A DNA stretch of 64,000 nucleotides from Massilia putida (GTDB lineage: Bacteria > Pseudomonadota > Gammaproteobacteria > Burkholderiales > Burkholderiaceae_D): assembly GCF_001941825.1 (NCBI RefSeq), contig NZ_CP019038.1, positions 5,518,001 to 5,582,000 on the forward strand, written 5' to 3'. This document shows positions 7,867 through 16,629 of the stretch, piece by piece (position 1 is the first letter of the stretch; each line of letters begins with the position of its first letter). The notes beneath the pieces were generated by a model. That model was given only the letters and a program-made list of their open reading frames with translations, was not told where the DNA came from and ran no database searches. The translations under genes and the position numbers were made by a program.

Positions 7867-8874
7867 ATGGCGCAAGCGAAGAAACCGATAGCCGGCGATT
7901 CTGCCGTGACGATGGAAGACCTGGCGAAGATCGCAGGCGTCTCCACGATCACGGTATCGCGTGCGCTGCGCGACAGCCCGCTCGTGACGGAAAACACGCG
8001 GGAAAAGATCCGCAAGATCGCGCAAGAGCAGGGCTACCGTTTCAACATCAGCGCGCGCAACCTGCGCATGCGCCGTTCGTATTCCGTCGCCGTCGTCGTC
8101 GAGATGACGCCCGTGAAGGGGCGGCCGATGTCCGACCCGTATCCGCTCGAACTCCTGGGCGGCATCACGCAGGAATTGACGACGGCCGGCTACAGCGTCG
8201 TCCTCACGTCCAAGCAGCTGCTCGACACGGCCCCGGTGCAGGGCGCCGACGGCCTGATCCTGCTGGGCCAGGGCTCGCACGGCGAAGCCGTGAAAGCCCT
8301 GCAGCAGACCACGCTGCCCCTCGTCGTCTGGGGCGCGCCGGAAGAGGGCGCCACCTATACCGTCGTCGGTTCCGACAACCGCAAGGGCGGCGCCAGCGTG
8401 GCCGAGCGCTTCCTGGAACAGGGCCGGCGCAAGCTGATCTTCGTGGGCGACGTCGACCACGCCGAGGTGCAGGAACGCTGCGCCGGCTTCATCGACGCGC
8501 TGTCCGGCCGCGCCACCGTGCACATCCTGCGCCCGAAAGCGTTCACGTTCGAAGCCGGCTTCGACTGCGTGACGTCGCTGCTGAAAAAGAAGAGCGGCCA
8601 CAGCATCGACGGCCTGTTCGCCGCCAGCGACCTGCTGGCGATGGGCGCCATCCGCGCGCTGACGGAAGCGGGCCTGCGCGTGCCCGACGACATTTCCGTG
8701 GTCGGCTACGACGATACGCCGGGCGCTGCCAGCTTCGTGCCGCCGCTCACGAGCGTCCACCAATACCTGCGCGACGGCGGCGTGCTGCTCGCGAAAAAAA
8801 TGCTGGCCATGATCGATGGCCGGCCGGCGCATTCCGAAATGCTGCCGACCACGCTGATCGTACGTCACACCTGA
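7867..8874 (+). CDS. LacI-family transcriptional regulator
   Basis: The 335-residue product has the LacI helix-turn-helix TMEDLAKIAGVSTITVSRAL at about residues 15-34 and hinge helix region NISARNLRMRRSYSVAVVVE. The type-I periplasmic-binding-protein-like effector domain follows, with AGFIDAL, LFAASDLLAMGAIRAL and GYDDTPGA. I chose the ATG at 7867 because the helix-turn-helix then starts at the usual distance from the N-terminus; an in-frame ATG at 7777 would add 30 residues lying on the promoter region. It is followed after 55 bases by the GH65 gene, so it probably heads the operon. It is the best candidate for the paired palindromes at 7736-7772. The inducer is unknown. Confidence 0.9.
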   Translation: MAQAKKPIAGDSAVTMEDLAKIAGVSTITVSRALRDSPLVTENTREKIRKIAQEQGYRFNISARNLRMRRSYSVAVVVEMTPVKGRPMSDPYPLELLGGITQELTTAGYSVVLTSKQLLDTAPVQGADGLILLGQGSHGEAVKALQQTTLPLVVWGAPEEGATYTVVGSDNRKGGASVAERFLEQGRRKLIFVGDVDHAEVQERCAGFIDALSGRATVHILRPKAFTFEAGFDCVTSLLKKKSGHSIDGLFAASDLLAMGAIRALTEAGLRVPDDISVVGYDDTPGAASFVPPLTSVHQYLRDGGVLLAKKMLAMIDGRPAHSEMLPTTLIVRHT

Positions 8875-8929
8875 CCGCACCCCAACAAGCATGAAGAACG
8901 CGCTCCGCGCACGAGACGAGGAAACCGAA

Positions 8930-11257
8930 GTGAGTAATGACATCGATAACAATGGCGCCATCGCGGCCGAACCTTGGCGCATCCGCGAGACGGCGTGCGA
9001 CCCGGCGCGCGCGTTCCTGCACGAGACCCTGTTCACCCTGGGGAACGGCTGGATCGGCATGCGCGGCACACCGGACGAAGGCACGCTCAAGCATGCCGGG
9101 CAGACGCTCGAAGGCACTTACCTGAACGGCTTCCACGACACGGAGGCGATCCGCTATCCGGAGAACGCGTATGGCCTGGCACGCGTGAACGAGTTCATGC
9201 TGAACGTGCCGAACGCCAAGCGCGTGGCAGCCGTCGTCGATGGCGAACGCTTTTCTCTCGATAGCGGGCGCGTGCTGGCGTGGGAACGCACGCTGGATCT
9301 GAAAACCGGCCTGCTCGTGCGCACGGTCGAGTGGGAGACGACGACGGGCAAGCGCCTGCGCATCGCCAGCCGCCGCCTGGTCGCCCTCGCGCGCAAGCAT
9401 GTGGCCGCGATCGAATACGCCGTCACGCCGCTGAATTTCTCGGGTGCCGTGCGCATCGATGCCGACATCGATGCGGACGTGACCAATCTGCAGGCCGGCG
9501 ACGATCCGCGCGTCGGGTCGGCGTTGACGGGCCCCTCGCTGATCGAGATTGCGCGCGAGGTCGGCGCGCAGGACGTGCTGCTGTTGCAGCGCACGCGCCA
9601 CAGCGGTTTTACGCTGGCCACCGCGACGTCGGTCGCCGTATCGGGCGCCGCCCGCGTCGAGCCGGCCGGACTGGGTCACGCCTTCGAGGCCGACCTGCAA
9701 CAGGGCAGCACGTTCACGCTGCACAAATACGTCGCCTACGCCAGCTCGCGCGACATGGCGGAGGATGCCGTCGGCCCGCACGCGCGCGCCGAACTGGCCC
9801 GTACCGAAGCCGCCGGCTTCGATGCGCTCGCGCTGGAACAGGCCGACTACCTGGCCCGCTTCTGGATCGATGCCGACGTCGCCATCGCCGGCGACGACGC
9901 CCTGCAGCAGGGCGTGCGCTTCAACCAGTTCCACCTGCTGCAGTCGGTCGGCCGCGACGGCAAGACGAATATCGCGGCCAAGGGCGTGACGGGAGAGGGC
10001 TATGAAGGGCACTATTTCTGGGACACGGAAATCTATGTGTTCCCGTTCTTCCTGTTCTCGCGTCCCGAGATCGCGCGCGCGCTGCTGCAGTACCGCTACA
10101 ACGGCCTGCCCAAGGCGCGCGAGCGGGCCCGCCAGATGGCGCACGACAAGGGCGCGCTGTACCCGTGGCGCACGATCGCGGGCGAGGAATGCTCGGCCTA
10201 TTTCCCGGCCGGTACCGCGCAATACCACATCAACGCGGACGTCGCGTACTCGATCCGCCTGTACCTGCTGGCCACCGGCGACTTCGACTTCATGGCGGAG
10301 CAGGGGGCCGAGATCGTGCTCGAGACGGCCCGCATCTGGACGGGCATCGGCGGCTACGACCGCAAGGGGCGCTTCTGCATCAACGAAGTGACGGGACCGG
10401 ACGAATACACGGCCCTCGTCAACAACAATTACTACACGAACGCGATGGCGCGCATGCACATGACGTTCGCGGCGGACGTCGCCGAGCGCCTGCGCGCGGA
10501 ACGCCCCGCCGACTACGCGCGCGTGGCGAACGCCATCGGGCTCGCGGACGGCGAGATCAAGGCCTGGCGCGACGCCAGCGCCGCGATGTTCCTGCCGTAC
10601 GACGCCGATCTCGGCATCCACGAGCAGGACGACAGCTTTCTCTCCAAGAAGCCGTGGGATTTCGACAACACGCCGAAAGAGAACTACCCGCTGCTGCTCA
10701 ACTACCACCCGCTCGTCATCTACCGCCACCAGGTGTGCAAGCAGGCGGACGTCGTGCTGGCGCTGCTGCTGTTGTCGAACCAGTTCTCGCTGGACGACAA
10801 GCGCCGCGACTTCGACTTTTATGAACGCGTGACGACGCACGATTCCTCGCTGTCCTCGTGCATCTTCAGCATCGTCGCGAGCGAAGTCGGTTACCGCGAC
10901 AAGGCCTACGACTACTTCATGGAGACGGCGCGCCTGGACCTCGACAACACGCACGCGAATACGCAGTACGGCGTGCACACGGCCGCGATGGCCGGCACGT
11001 GGCTCGGCGTCGCGTACGGCTTCGCGGGCATGCGCCTCGACGACGCCGGCCTGCGCTTCGCGCCCACGCTCCCCGATCGGTGGACGGGCTACCGCTTCAA
11101 GGTGCAGGCGCACGGCGCATTGCTGGACGTCGCCGTCGACGCCACGGGCACGGACTACCGCCTGCTGCGCGGCGAACGGCTGACGTTCGCGCATGCCGGC
11201 ACCACGATCACACTCGACGCGCAGCGCGCGCACATCCGCATGGAGAACCAGTCATGA
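8930..11257 (+). CDS. GH65 disaccharide phosphorylase
   Basis: Glycoside hydrolase family 65: an N-terminal beta-sandwich (ETLFTLGNGWIGMRGTPDE), then an alpha/alpha barrel with GYEGHYFWDTEIYVFPFFL, and the catalytic acid in CINEVTGPDEYT (codon 10385-10387). The family cleaves maltose, trehalose, kojibiose, nigerose or related alpha-glucosides with phosphate, giving beta-glucose 1-phosphate and a free sugar. The substrate cannot be read from motifs alone. The next gene, a beta-phosphoglucomutase overlapping by four bases, uses exactly this product, which favours a phosphorylase over a hydrolase. I chose GTG 8930 because GAGGAAA lies five bases ahead. An ATG at 8891 is in frame but has no ribosome site. 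No signal peptide, so it acts in the cytoplasm. Confidence 0.9.
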   Translation: MSNDIDNNGAIAAEPWRIRETACDPARAFLHETLFTLGNGWIGMRGTPDEGTLKHAGQTLEGTYLNGFHDTEAIRYPENAYGLARVNEFMLNVPNAKRVAAVVDGERFSLDSGRVLAWERTLDLKTGLLVRTVEWETTTGKRLRIASRRLVALARKHVAAIEYAVTPLNFSGAVRIDADIDADVTNLQAGDDPRVGSALTGPSLIEIAREVGAQDVLLLQRTRHSGFTLATATSVAVSGAARVEPAGLGHAFEADLQQGSTFTLHKYVAYASSRDMAEDAVGPHARAELARTEAAGFDALALEQADYLARFWIDADVAIAGDDALQQGVRFNQFHLLQSVGRDGKTNIAAKGVTGEGYEGHYFWDTEIYVFPFFLFSRPEIARALLQYRYNGLPKARERARQMAHDKGALYPWRTIAGEECSAYFPAGTAQYHINADVAYSIRLYLLATGDFDFMAEQGAEIVLETARIWTGIGGYDRKGRFCINEVTGPDEYTALVNNNYYTNAMARMHMTFAADVAERLRAERPADYARVANAIGLADGEIKAWRDASAAMFLPYDADLGIHEQDDSFLSKKPWDFDNTPKENYPLLLNYHPLVIYRHQVCKQADVVLALLLLSNQFSLDDKRRDFDFYERVTTHDSSLSSCIFSIVASEVGYRDKAYDYFMETARLDLDNTHANTQYGVHTAAMAGTWLGVAYGFAGMRLDDAGLRFAPTLPDRWTGYRFKVQAHGALLDVAVDATGTDYRLLRGERLTFAHAGTTITLDAQRAHIRMENQS

Positions 11258-11898
11258 GCACCCGCTTCAAAGCCGTCATCTTCGACCTCGACGGCGTCAT
11301 CACCGACACGGCGCACTACCACTACCTGGCGTGGAAGCGCCTCGCGGACAGCGTCGACGCGCCGTTCGACGAAGCGTTCAACGAGCAGCTGAAGGGCGTC
11401 GACCGCATGGGATCCCTGGGGCTGATCCTCGCGCGCGCGCCGCGCGCGTACACGCCTGAGGAAAAGCGTAAGCTGGCGGATGCGAAGAACGGCCATTATC
11501 AGGAACTGATCGCGACGATGACCCCGGGCGACCTGCTGCCGGGCGCCCTGCGCGCGCTGGAAGAGGTGCGCGCGGCGGGCTTGAAGATCGGCCTCGCGTC
11601 CGTCAGCCGCAACGCGTTCACGGTGCTGGACCGCCTGGGCATCCGCGACCGCTTCGACGACGTCGTCGATGCCGCCACCGTCGTCAACGGCAAGCCGGAC
11701 CCGGAGATCTTCCTGACGGCGGCCGCGCACCTCGGCGTGCCGCCCGCGGACTGCCTGGGCGTGGAAGATGCGGCGGCCGGCGTCGCGTCGATCAAGGATG
11801 CGGGCATGTTCGCGGTGGGCGTCGGCAATCCGGAGGTCTTGTACCGGGCCGACCGCGTGATACCGTCGATGGAAGCGTTCCGGCTCGAAGACTACTGA
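11254..11898 (+). CDS. pgmB: Beta-phosphoglucomutase
   Basis: This 214-residue HAD-superfamily protein has motif I FDLDGVITDTA with Asp11 (nucleophile) and Asp13 (acid/base), then HYHYLAWKRLA in the cap. The second and third HAD motifs are seen at GLASVSRNA and at GKPDPEIF/GVEDAAAGVASIKDAG. The Asp-Gly-Val-Ile-Thr-Asp-Thr pattern and cap sequence are typical of beta-PGM, which turns beta-glucose 1-phosphate into glucose 6-phosphate. It overlaps the GH65 gene by four bases (ATGA at 11254-11257). Together they form a phosphate-conserving route from a disaccharide to glycolysis. Confidence 0.93.
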   Translation: MSTRFKAVIFDLDGVITDTAHYHYLAWKRLADSVDAPFDEAFNEQLKGVDRMGSLGLILARAPRAYTPEEKRKLADAKNGHYQELIATMTPGDLLPGALRALEEVRAAGLKIGLASVSRNAFTVLDRLGIRDRFDDVVDAATVVNGKPDPEIFLTAAAHLGVPPADCLGVEDAAAGVASIKDAGMFAVGVGNPEVLYRADRVIPSMEAFRLEDY

Positions 11899-11945
11899 CG
11901 CGCGCGTCACGATAAAACGATCATAAAAACTGAGCGGAGACAAAC

Positions 11946-13208
11946 GTGAACCAACGACGCATCCTGCTGGCCCTGTTTCTCATCTACTTCATGTTCGCCA
12001 TCCTGCTCAACAGCGTGGGCACGGTGATCCTGCAGGTCATTCATAACTATGGCGTCGACAAGGGCGCGGCGAGCGTGCTGGAAGGGTTCAAGGACCTGCC
12101 GATCGCGATCGTGTCGTTCCTCGTCGCGTCGACGCTGCCGCGCTTCGGCTACAAGAAGGCGATGCTGCTGGCGCTCGCGATCGTCGCCGTCGCCACGCTG
12201 GCGATGCCGCTGATGCCGGCATTCGCCACGGCCAAGCTGCTGTTCCTGTGCGTGGGCGTCGCGTTCGCGCTGGCGAAAGTCTCGGTGTACTCGACCATCG
12301 GCCTCGTCGCGCGCGACCGCAAGCAGCATGCCGGCATCACGAATCTGCTGGAAGGTTTTTTCATGGTGGGGGTGCTGTCGGCGTACTGGATCTTCGGCTT
12401 CTTCATCGATTCCGACCACCCCGAGTCGACCAGTTGGCTGAACGTGTACTGGCTGCTCTCCGGCCTGTGCGCGGCCACGTTCCTGCTCGTGCTGTCGACC
12501 TCCTTCGACGAGCGCGGCGCGGCGGCGCCGCACAGCCGCGGACCGGCCGCCGATTTCGTCGAGATGCTGCGCCTGTTCGCCCGTCCCCTCGTGTGCGTGT
12601 TCGTGCTGACGGCTTTCCTGTACGTGCTCGTCGAGCAGGCCGTCGGCACGTGGCTCCCCACCTTCAACAACGAGATCCTGAAGCTGCCCGCCGCGATGAG
12701 CGTGCAGGTGACGAGCATCTACGCGGGCTGCCTGGCGGTGGGGCGCTTGTCGGCCGGTGTCATCATGCGCCGCCTGAACTGGTATCCGGTGCTGTCCGTG
12801 TGCATGCTGGCGATGGGCGCCACGGTGGTTCTTACGCTGCCGCTGACGCACGGCGTCAACCATGATCCGAACGTGACGTGGTCGACGGCGCCGGTGGCGG
12901 CGTTCCTGTTCCCGCTCATCGGCCTGTTCATGGCGCCGATCTACCCGGGCATCAATTCCGTGATGCTCAGTTCTCTCCCGCGCCACCAGCACGCGCCGAT
13001 GACGGGGCTGCTCGTGATCTTTTCCGCGCTGGGCGGCACGACCGGGTCGCTGATCACGGGGTATGTGTTCGGGCATGTCAACGGGCATTTCGCGTTCTAC
13101 CTGACGCTCGTGCCGATCGTGCTGATGCTGGGGAGCCTGTACGCGTTCAAGCGGCAGGTGGAAAAGAACGCGTCGGAGACCGTGACGCCGGCGCACGAGG
13201 CCGCGTAA
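11946..13208 (+). CDS. MFS sugar transporter
   Basis: This 420-residue protein has about twelve hydrophobic segments, starting ILLALFLIYFMFAILLNSVG and ending FYLTLVPIVLMLGSLYAF, with a charged central loop near residues 185-200 (SFDERGAAAPHSRG). The layout fits the major facilitator superfamily, in a branch resembling fucose/glucose-type sugar:proton symporters. It starts at GTG 11946 with GCGGAGA seven bases upstream, 47 bases behind pgmB in the same direction. It probably carries the disaccharide released by the TonB receptor into the cytoplasm for GH65. Substrate is inferred from context only. Confidence 0.85.
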   Translation: MNQRRILLALFLIYFMFAILLNSVGTVILQVIHNYGVDKGAASVLEGFKDLPIAIVSFLVASTLPRFGYKKAMLLALAIVAVATLAMPLMPAFATAKLLFLCVGVAFALAKVSVYSTIGLVARDRKQHAGITNLLEGFFMVGVLSAYWIFGFFIDSDHPESTSWLNVYWLLSGLCAATFLLVLSTSFDERGAAAPHSRGPAADFVEMLRLFARPLVCVFVLTAFLYVLVEQAVGTWLPTFNNEILKLPAAMSVQVTSIYAGCLAVGRLSAGVIMRRLNWYPVLSVCMLAMGATVVLTLPLTHGVNHDPNVTWSTAPVAAFLFPLIGLFMAPIYPGINSVMLSSLPRHQHAPMTGLLVIFSALGGTTGSLITGYVFGHVNGHFAFYLTLVPIVLMLGSLYAFKRQVEKNASETVTPAHEAA

Positions 13209-13213
13209 CCGCC

Positions 13214-13233
13214 GTTCCCGCGAAAGCGGGAAC
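13214..13233 (+). terminator. REP-like hairpin after the GH65 operon
   Basis: GTTCCCGC, loop GAAA and GCGGGAAC form a perfect eight-base stem just past the MFS stop. A related half (CGCGGGAACGACGG) follows around 13327-13340, so the pair looks like a REP-type element as well as a possible terminator. It separates two convergent genes. Confidence 0.6.
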
Positions 13234-13345
13234 CCGTACTGGGCAACAGGAATCGGTACGCAGGACACACGCCAGTGTTCTGGAACGACAGACTTCGGAA
13301 GCCCAGCATGGATCCCGGGCCGCGCGGGAACGACGGCGCCAATGA

Positions 13346-15466
13346 TTACGAATCCGGTTGATAGCACCCCGGATCCGCTTGTTGAGGCTCGGTGCGTTGC
13401 GCCAGCAGCAGCGCGCGGAAGTCGCTCGCGCGCATCGGCTTGCCGATCAGGTAGCCCTGCAACACATCGCACCCCGTCGAGCGGATCGCTTCCTTCTGCA
13501 GCTCCGTCTCGATGCCTTCGCAGATCACATCCAGCTTGAGCGACTTGGCGAACGCGATCACGCCGTTGACGATGTCGAGGCAGCGGCGGTCCTGTTCGAT
13601 TTCGCGCACGAACGAGCGGTCGATCTTGATCGCGGTGATCGGCAGCTGGCGCAGGTACGACAGGTTGGAATAGCCGGTGCCGAAGTCGTCGAGGGCGATG
13701 CGAAAGCCCACGCTCTGCAATGAACTCAGCACCAGCGCGGCCTTGTCGATGTCCTGCATCAGCATGCTTTCCGTCACCTCCAGCTTGATGCACTCGGCGT
13801 CCAGGCCGTAGCGCGCCACGATGTTCTTCAGCAGCGGGGGCAGGTTCTCGTCCATCAGCTGGCGCGGCGAAACGTTCACCGCCATCCGCAGGCGGTAGCC
13901 CAGCAACTCCCATTCCCGCGCCTGGCGGCAGGCCTCCTCGCACACCCACGCGCCGACGGCCGTGATGGCGGGCGAGCCTTCCAGCATCGGCAGGAAAAGG
14001 TCGGGGCCCAGCAGGCCGAGACGCGGATGTTCCCAGCGCAGCAGCGCTTCCGCGCCGACGACGGCACCGTTGACGGCGCTGACCTGCGGCTGGTAGAACA
14101 GCACGAACTGGCGCCGGTCGAGGGCCGAGAACACTTCCTGACGCAGTTCCAGGCGCTGCTTGAGCAGATGGCGCGCGTGCGTCGAGAACACGGCGAACGT
14201 GTGGCGGCCGTTGTCCTTGGCCTCGTACATGGCGGCGTCCGCGTTGTTGAGCAGTTCGTCGGCCGTGTATTCGCGGCCGCTGCCGATCGCGATGCCGATG
14301 CTGGCGCCGACCGCCACATGCTGGCCGTCGACCGGAATCGGTGTCGCCAGCTCTTGCAGGACGGCGCTTGCTATGGCCTTCGCGCCCTCCGTATCCATCT
14401 CTTCGAGCACGAACACGAATTCGTCGCCGCTGATGCGCGCCACCGTGACGCCGGCGCGTGCGAGCGCGCCGAGGCGGCGTCCGATTTCCTGCAGCACCGT
14501 GTCGCCGGCGCGGTGGCCGTGGGCGTCGTTGACTTCCTTGAAGTGGTCGAGGTCGACGAACAGCACGCCCACGGGATGCTCTTCCTCGACCGAGCGCGCG
14601 AGCGCGTCGTCGAGCGTGCGCAGGCAGGAAAAGCGGTTGTGCAGGCCCGTCAGGCTGTCGTGCGTGGCCAGATGCATGAGCCGCTGCTCGCCTTCCTTGC
14701 GTTCGGTAACGTCGGCATAGAACACGGTCAGCCCTTCGCGCGACGGATAGGCACGCACTTCGATCCACATGCCCAGCGGTTCGTAATAGCTCTCGCAAGT
14801 GGCGAATTCGTGCTCGTCCATCGCTCGCTTATACGTCTGGTAGAACGGCCCGCCCACCGCTTCGGGAAATTCCTTCCACAGGTGCTTGCCGATCAGGTCT
14901 TCCGGACGGCGCCCGATCGCGTCCGCGCCGCGCGCATTGATGTAGGTGATGCGCCAGTCGCGGTCGACCGAGAAGCAGCCGTCGGACACGCTTTCCAGGA
15001 CGGTGCTCAGGCGCTCGCGCGCCTGCACGACCGCGTGCTGCGCTTCGACCACTTCCGTCACGTCCTGCAGGAAGGCGACGAAGTGCGTGGGCGCGGCGCC
15101 GTCTTCGCGCACGGGGAACAGGTGCATGCGGCTCCAGAACAGGCTGCCGTCCTTGCGGTAGTTGCGCAGCAGTGCCGTGCTGATCTCGGCATGCTCCACG
15201 GCGTGGCGGATGAGAGCGATCCCCGGCTGGTCGCGGTCGTCGCGCTGCAGGAAACGGCAGTTGCGGCCGACGACTTCGTACAGCGCGTAGCCCGTCATGC
15301 GTTCGAACGCGGGGTTGACGTAGGCGACGGGATTGTCCGGCAGGCTCGCGTCGGAAATGATGATGCCCGTGTTGCTCGCCTCGATCAGCCGCTTGAAGAA
15401 TGGGACGGGCAGCTGCTCGATTTTGTCGAGGATTGAGCGTACCTCTTCAGGAGAGCAATTCTGCAT
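13346..15466 (-). CDS. LOV-PAS-GGDEF-EAL c-di-GMP signalling protein
   Basis: The 706-residue soluble protein has four domains. Residues about 25-140 are a LOV-type PAS domain with the flavin-site motif GRNCRFLQ (photoactive Cys70) and NYRKDGSLFW. A second PAS domain spans about 150-265. GGDEF (about 270-430) reads ISGDEF in place of GGDEF, so cyclase activity is doubtful. EAL (about 440-695) keeps the expected catalytic motifs: GAEALLRWEHP, VNVSPRQL, EVTES, DDFGTGYSNLSYL, KIDRSFV, EGIET and QGYLIGKPM. The sequence predicts a blue-light-responsive c-di-GMP phosphodiesterase, perhaps with GTP binding to the degenerate GGDEF as a modulator. It is monocistronic on the minus strand. Confidence 0.93.
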   Translation of the reverse strand: MQNCSPEEVRSILDKIEQLPVPFFKRLIEASNTGIIISDASLPDNPVAYVNPAFERMTGYALYEVVGRNCRFLQRDDRDQPGIALIRHAVEHAEISTALLRNYRKDGSLFWSRMHLFPVREDGAAPTHFVAFLQDVTEVVEAQHAVVQARERLSTVLESVSDGCFSVDRDWRITYINARGADAIGRRPEDLIGKHLWKEFPEAVGGPFYQTYKRAMDEHEFATCESYYEPLGMWIEVRAYPSREGLTVFYADVTERKEGEQRLMHLATHDSLTGLHNRFSCLRTLDDALARSVEEEHPVGVLFVDLDHFKEVNDAHGHRAGDTVLQEIGRRLGALARAGVTVARISGDEFVFVLEEMDTEGAKAIASAVLQELATPIPVDGQHVAVGASIGIAIGSGREYTADELLNNADAAMYEAKDNGRHTFAVFSTHARHLLKQRLELRQEVFSALDRRQFVLFYQPQVSAVNGAVVGAEALLRWEHPRLGLLGPDLFLPMLEGSPAITAVGAWVCEEACRQAREWELLGYRLRMAVNVSPRQLMDENLPPLLKNIVARYGLDAECIKLEVTESMLMQDIDKAALVLSSLQSVGFRIALDDFGTGYSNLSYLRQLPITAIKIDRSFVREIEQDRRCLDIVNGVIAFAKSLKLDVICEGIETELQKEAIRSTGCDVLQGYLIGKPMRASDFRALLLAQRTEPQQADPGCYQPDS

Positions 15467-15600
15467 GATCGTCTACCTTCGCGCTTGACGAGTGCAGTGT
15501 AACGCCGGGCGCGTTCCGTATGCAGCACGAAAGACAGCTGTGTACGCATGTTGTTTCCCCCCGGCTGGAAGCGGACGCTGCCGCGCGCCGAACCCGCGTG

Positions 15601-16410
15601 TTACGCCACGCCCAGCGCCGCCATGCGGGCGCGCAGCGCGACCCGGTCCGCGTCGATCTGCGCGCCGTTCGTGCGGCTCGACAAGGCGGCCCTGTCCTTG
15701 CGGCCGAGGAAGTAGGCGATGCGTTCGGCGTTGGCGCCGGACGGGTGCGGAATGCCGTGCAGGATCCGGTCCGCCGGCAGCACGCCGCGCCGCGCCAGCC
15801 AGTCGAGCGCGCGGCCGACCTTCGGACCCAGCGGCACGTAGACGGCGCCGGGCAGCGCGAGCGCCTCGCGCGCGAAATAGTCGAGCAGCTGGGCCTGCAG
15901 CAGCGGTGTCGTCAGCATGTTCGGCGACGCGCCGTTGTAGTTCTTGTGGTCGACGAAGACCGGGTGGCGCAGCACCGCCGTCACGTGCATCAGGTGCGCG
16001 TGCTCGCCGAACAGCGTGGCGCAGCTGGCGATGCCGAGCCAGCGCTGCAGGCCCACGTGATCGAGCAGGGCGACGAGGTTCGGGCGGATGGCGCCGGAAA
16101 ACGCGCCGGTGTACTTGGCGGCGCGCAGCACCGCTTCGTCCGTTACCGCCTCCGGCGCCTGATGCGCCATCTGGCGCCGCGCCTCGCGCACCGCGTTCTT
16201 CCATTGCACGAAACCGGGCGCGATCCCGACGAGCACCAGGCGCGCCGCGCGGTTCACGTAATCGAACGGGATGTAGTGCGCGCTGATGCCGCCCGCGCGC
16301 GCCAGCAGGAAGCCGTCGGGGATCTGCGCCGGCGTCGCGACGGCGTCCGGATCGGTGTTCAGGATCAGGTCGCGGAACGCGGAAAACGTGGCGGGAGCGG
16401 TGGTCGACAT
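15601..16410 (-). CDS. Uracil-DNA glycosylase superfamily-like protein
   Basis: This 269-residue protein carries GIAPGFVQWKNAVREARRQM in the position of UDG motif 1 (G-x-x-PG) and GIPHPSGANAER resembling the HPSP-type loop near the C-terminus. Between them, ATLFGEHAHLMHVTAVLRHP and the asparagine in GAIRPNLVALL fit a uracil-DNA-glycosylase fold. It does not match family 1 or the Mug group closely, so it may be one of the less studied branches. I chose the ATG at 16410, which leaves the upstream region free for the divergent receptor promoter; an in-frame ATG at 16560 would overlap it. Activity is not proven by these motifs. Confidence 0.65.
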   Translation of the reverse strand: MSTTAPATFSAFRDLILNTDPDAVATPAQIPDGFLLARAGGISAHYIPFDYVNRAARLVLVGIAPGFVQWKNAVREARRQMAHQAPEAVTDEAVLRAAKYTGAFSGAIRPNLVALLDHVGLQRWLGIASCATLFGEHAHLMHVTAVLRHPVFVDHKNYNGASPNMLTTPLLQAQLLDYFAREALALPGAVYVPLGPKVGRALDWLARRGVLPADRILHGIPHPSGANAERIAYFLGRKDRAALSSRTNGAQIDADRVALRARMAALGVA

Positions 16411-16512
16411 GGTTTCAGGAAAATGGTGGATTCCCGCATTGTGCCATGTGAAATCGTTGTCAGCCTTCGTCGGCGTGTTCAATTGATATGAAAAACGGTA
16501 TCGAAGTTGCGG

Positions 16513-16526
16513 AAAAATTGATTGGA
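16513..16526 (+). promoter_or_regulatory. Shared element AAAAATTGATTGGA upstream of the arabinose TonB receptor
   Basis: The 14-base sequence recurs exactly at 23846-23859 and with one base fewer at 36620-36632, each upstream of an arabinose-locus transcription unit on the same strand. Here TTGGAT (16523-16528) could serve as a -35 with TACCAT about 18 bases downstream as -10. An inverted repeat GATTG-N9-CAATC also overlaps it. It probably marks the binding site of a common activator. Function is inferred from recurrence. Confidence 0.6.
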
Positions 16527-16629
16527 TCGTTCTCAATCGAGCGCCTACCATTACCGTCAAGCATTCCAGTTCTGAAAGCGTCTCAGCCTTTCAGAAACAT
16601 AACAATACTTACAGAGAAATAGGAGACGT

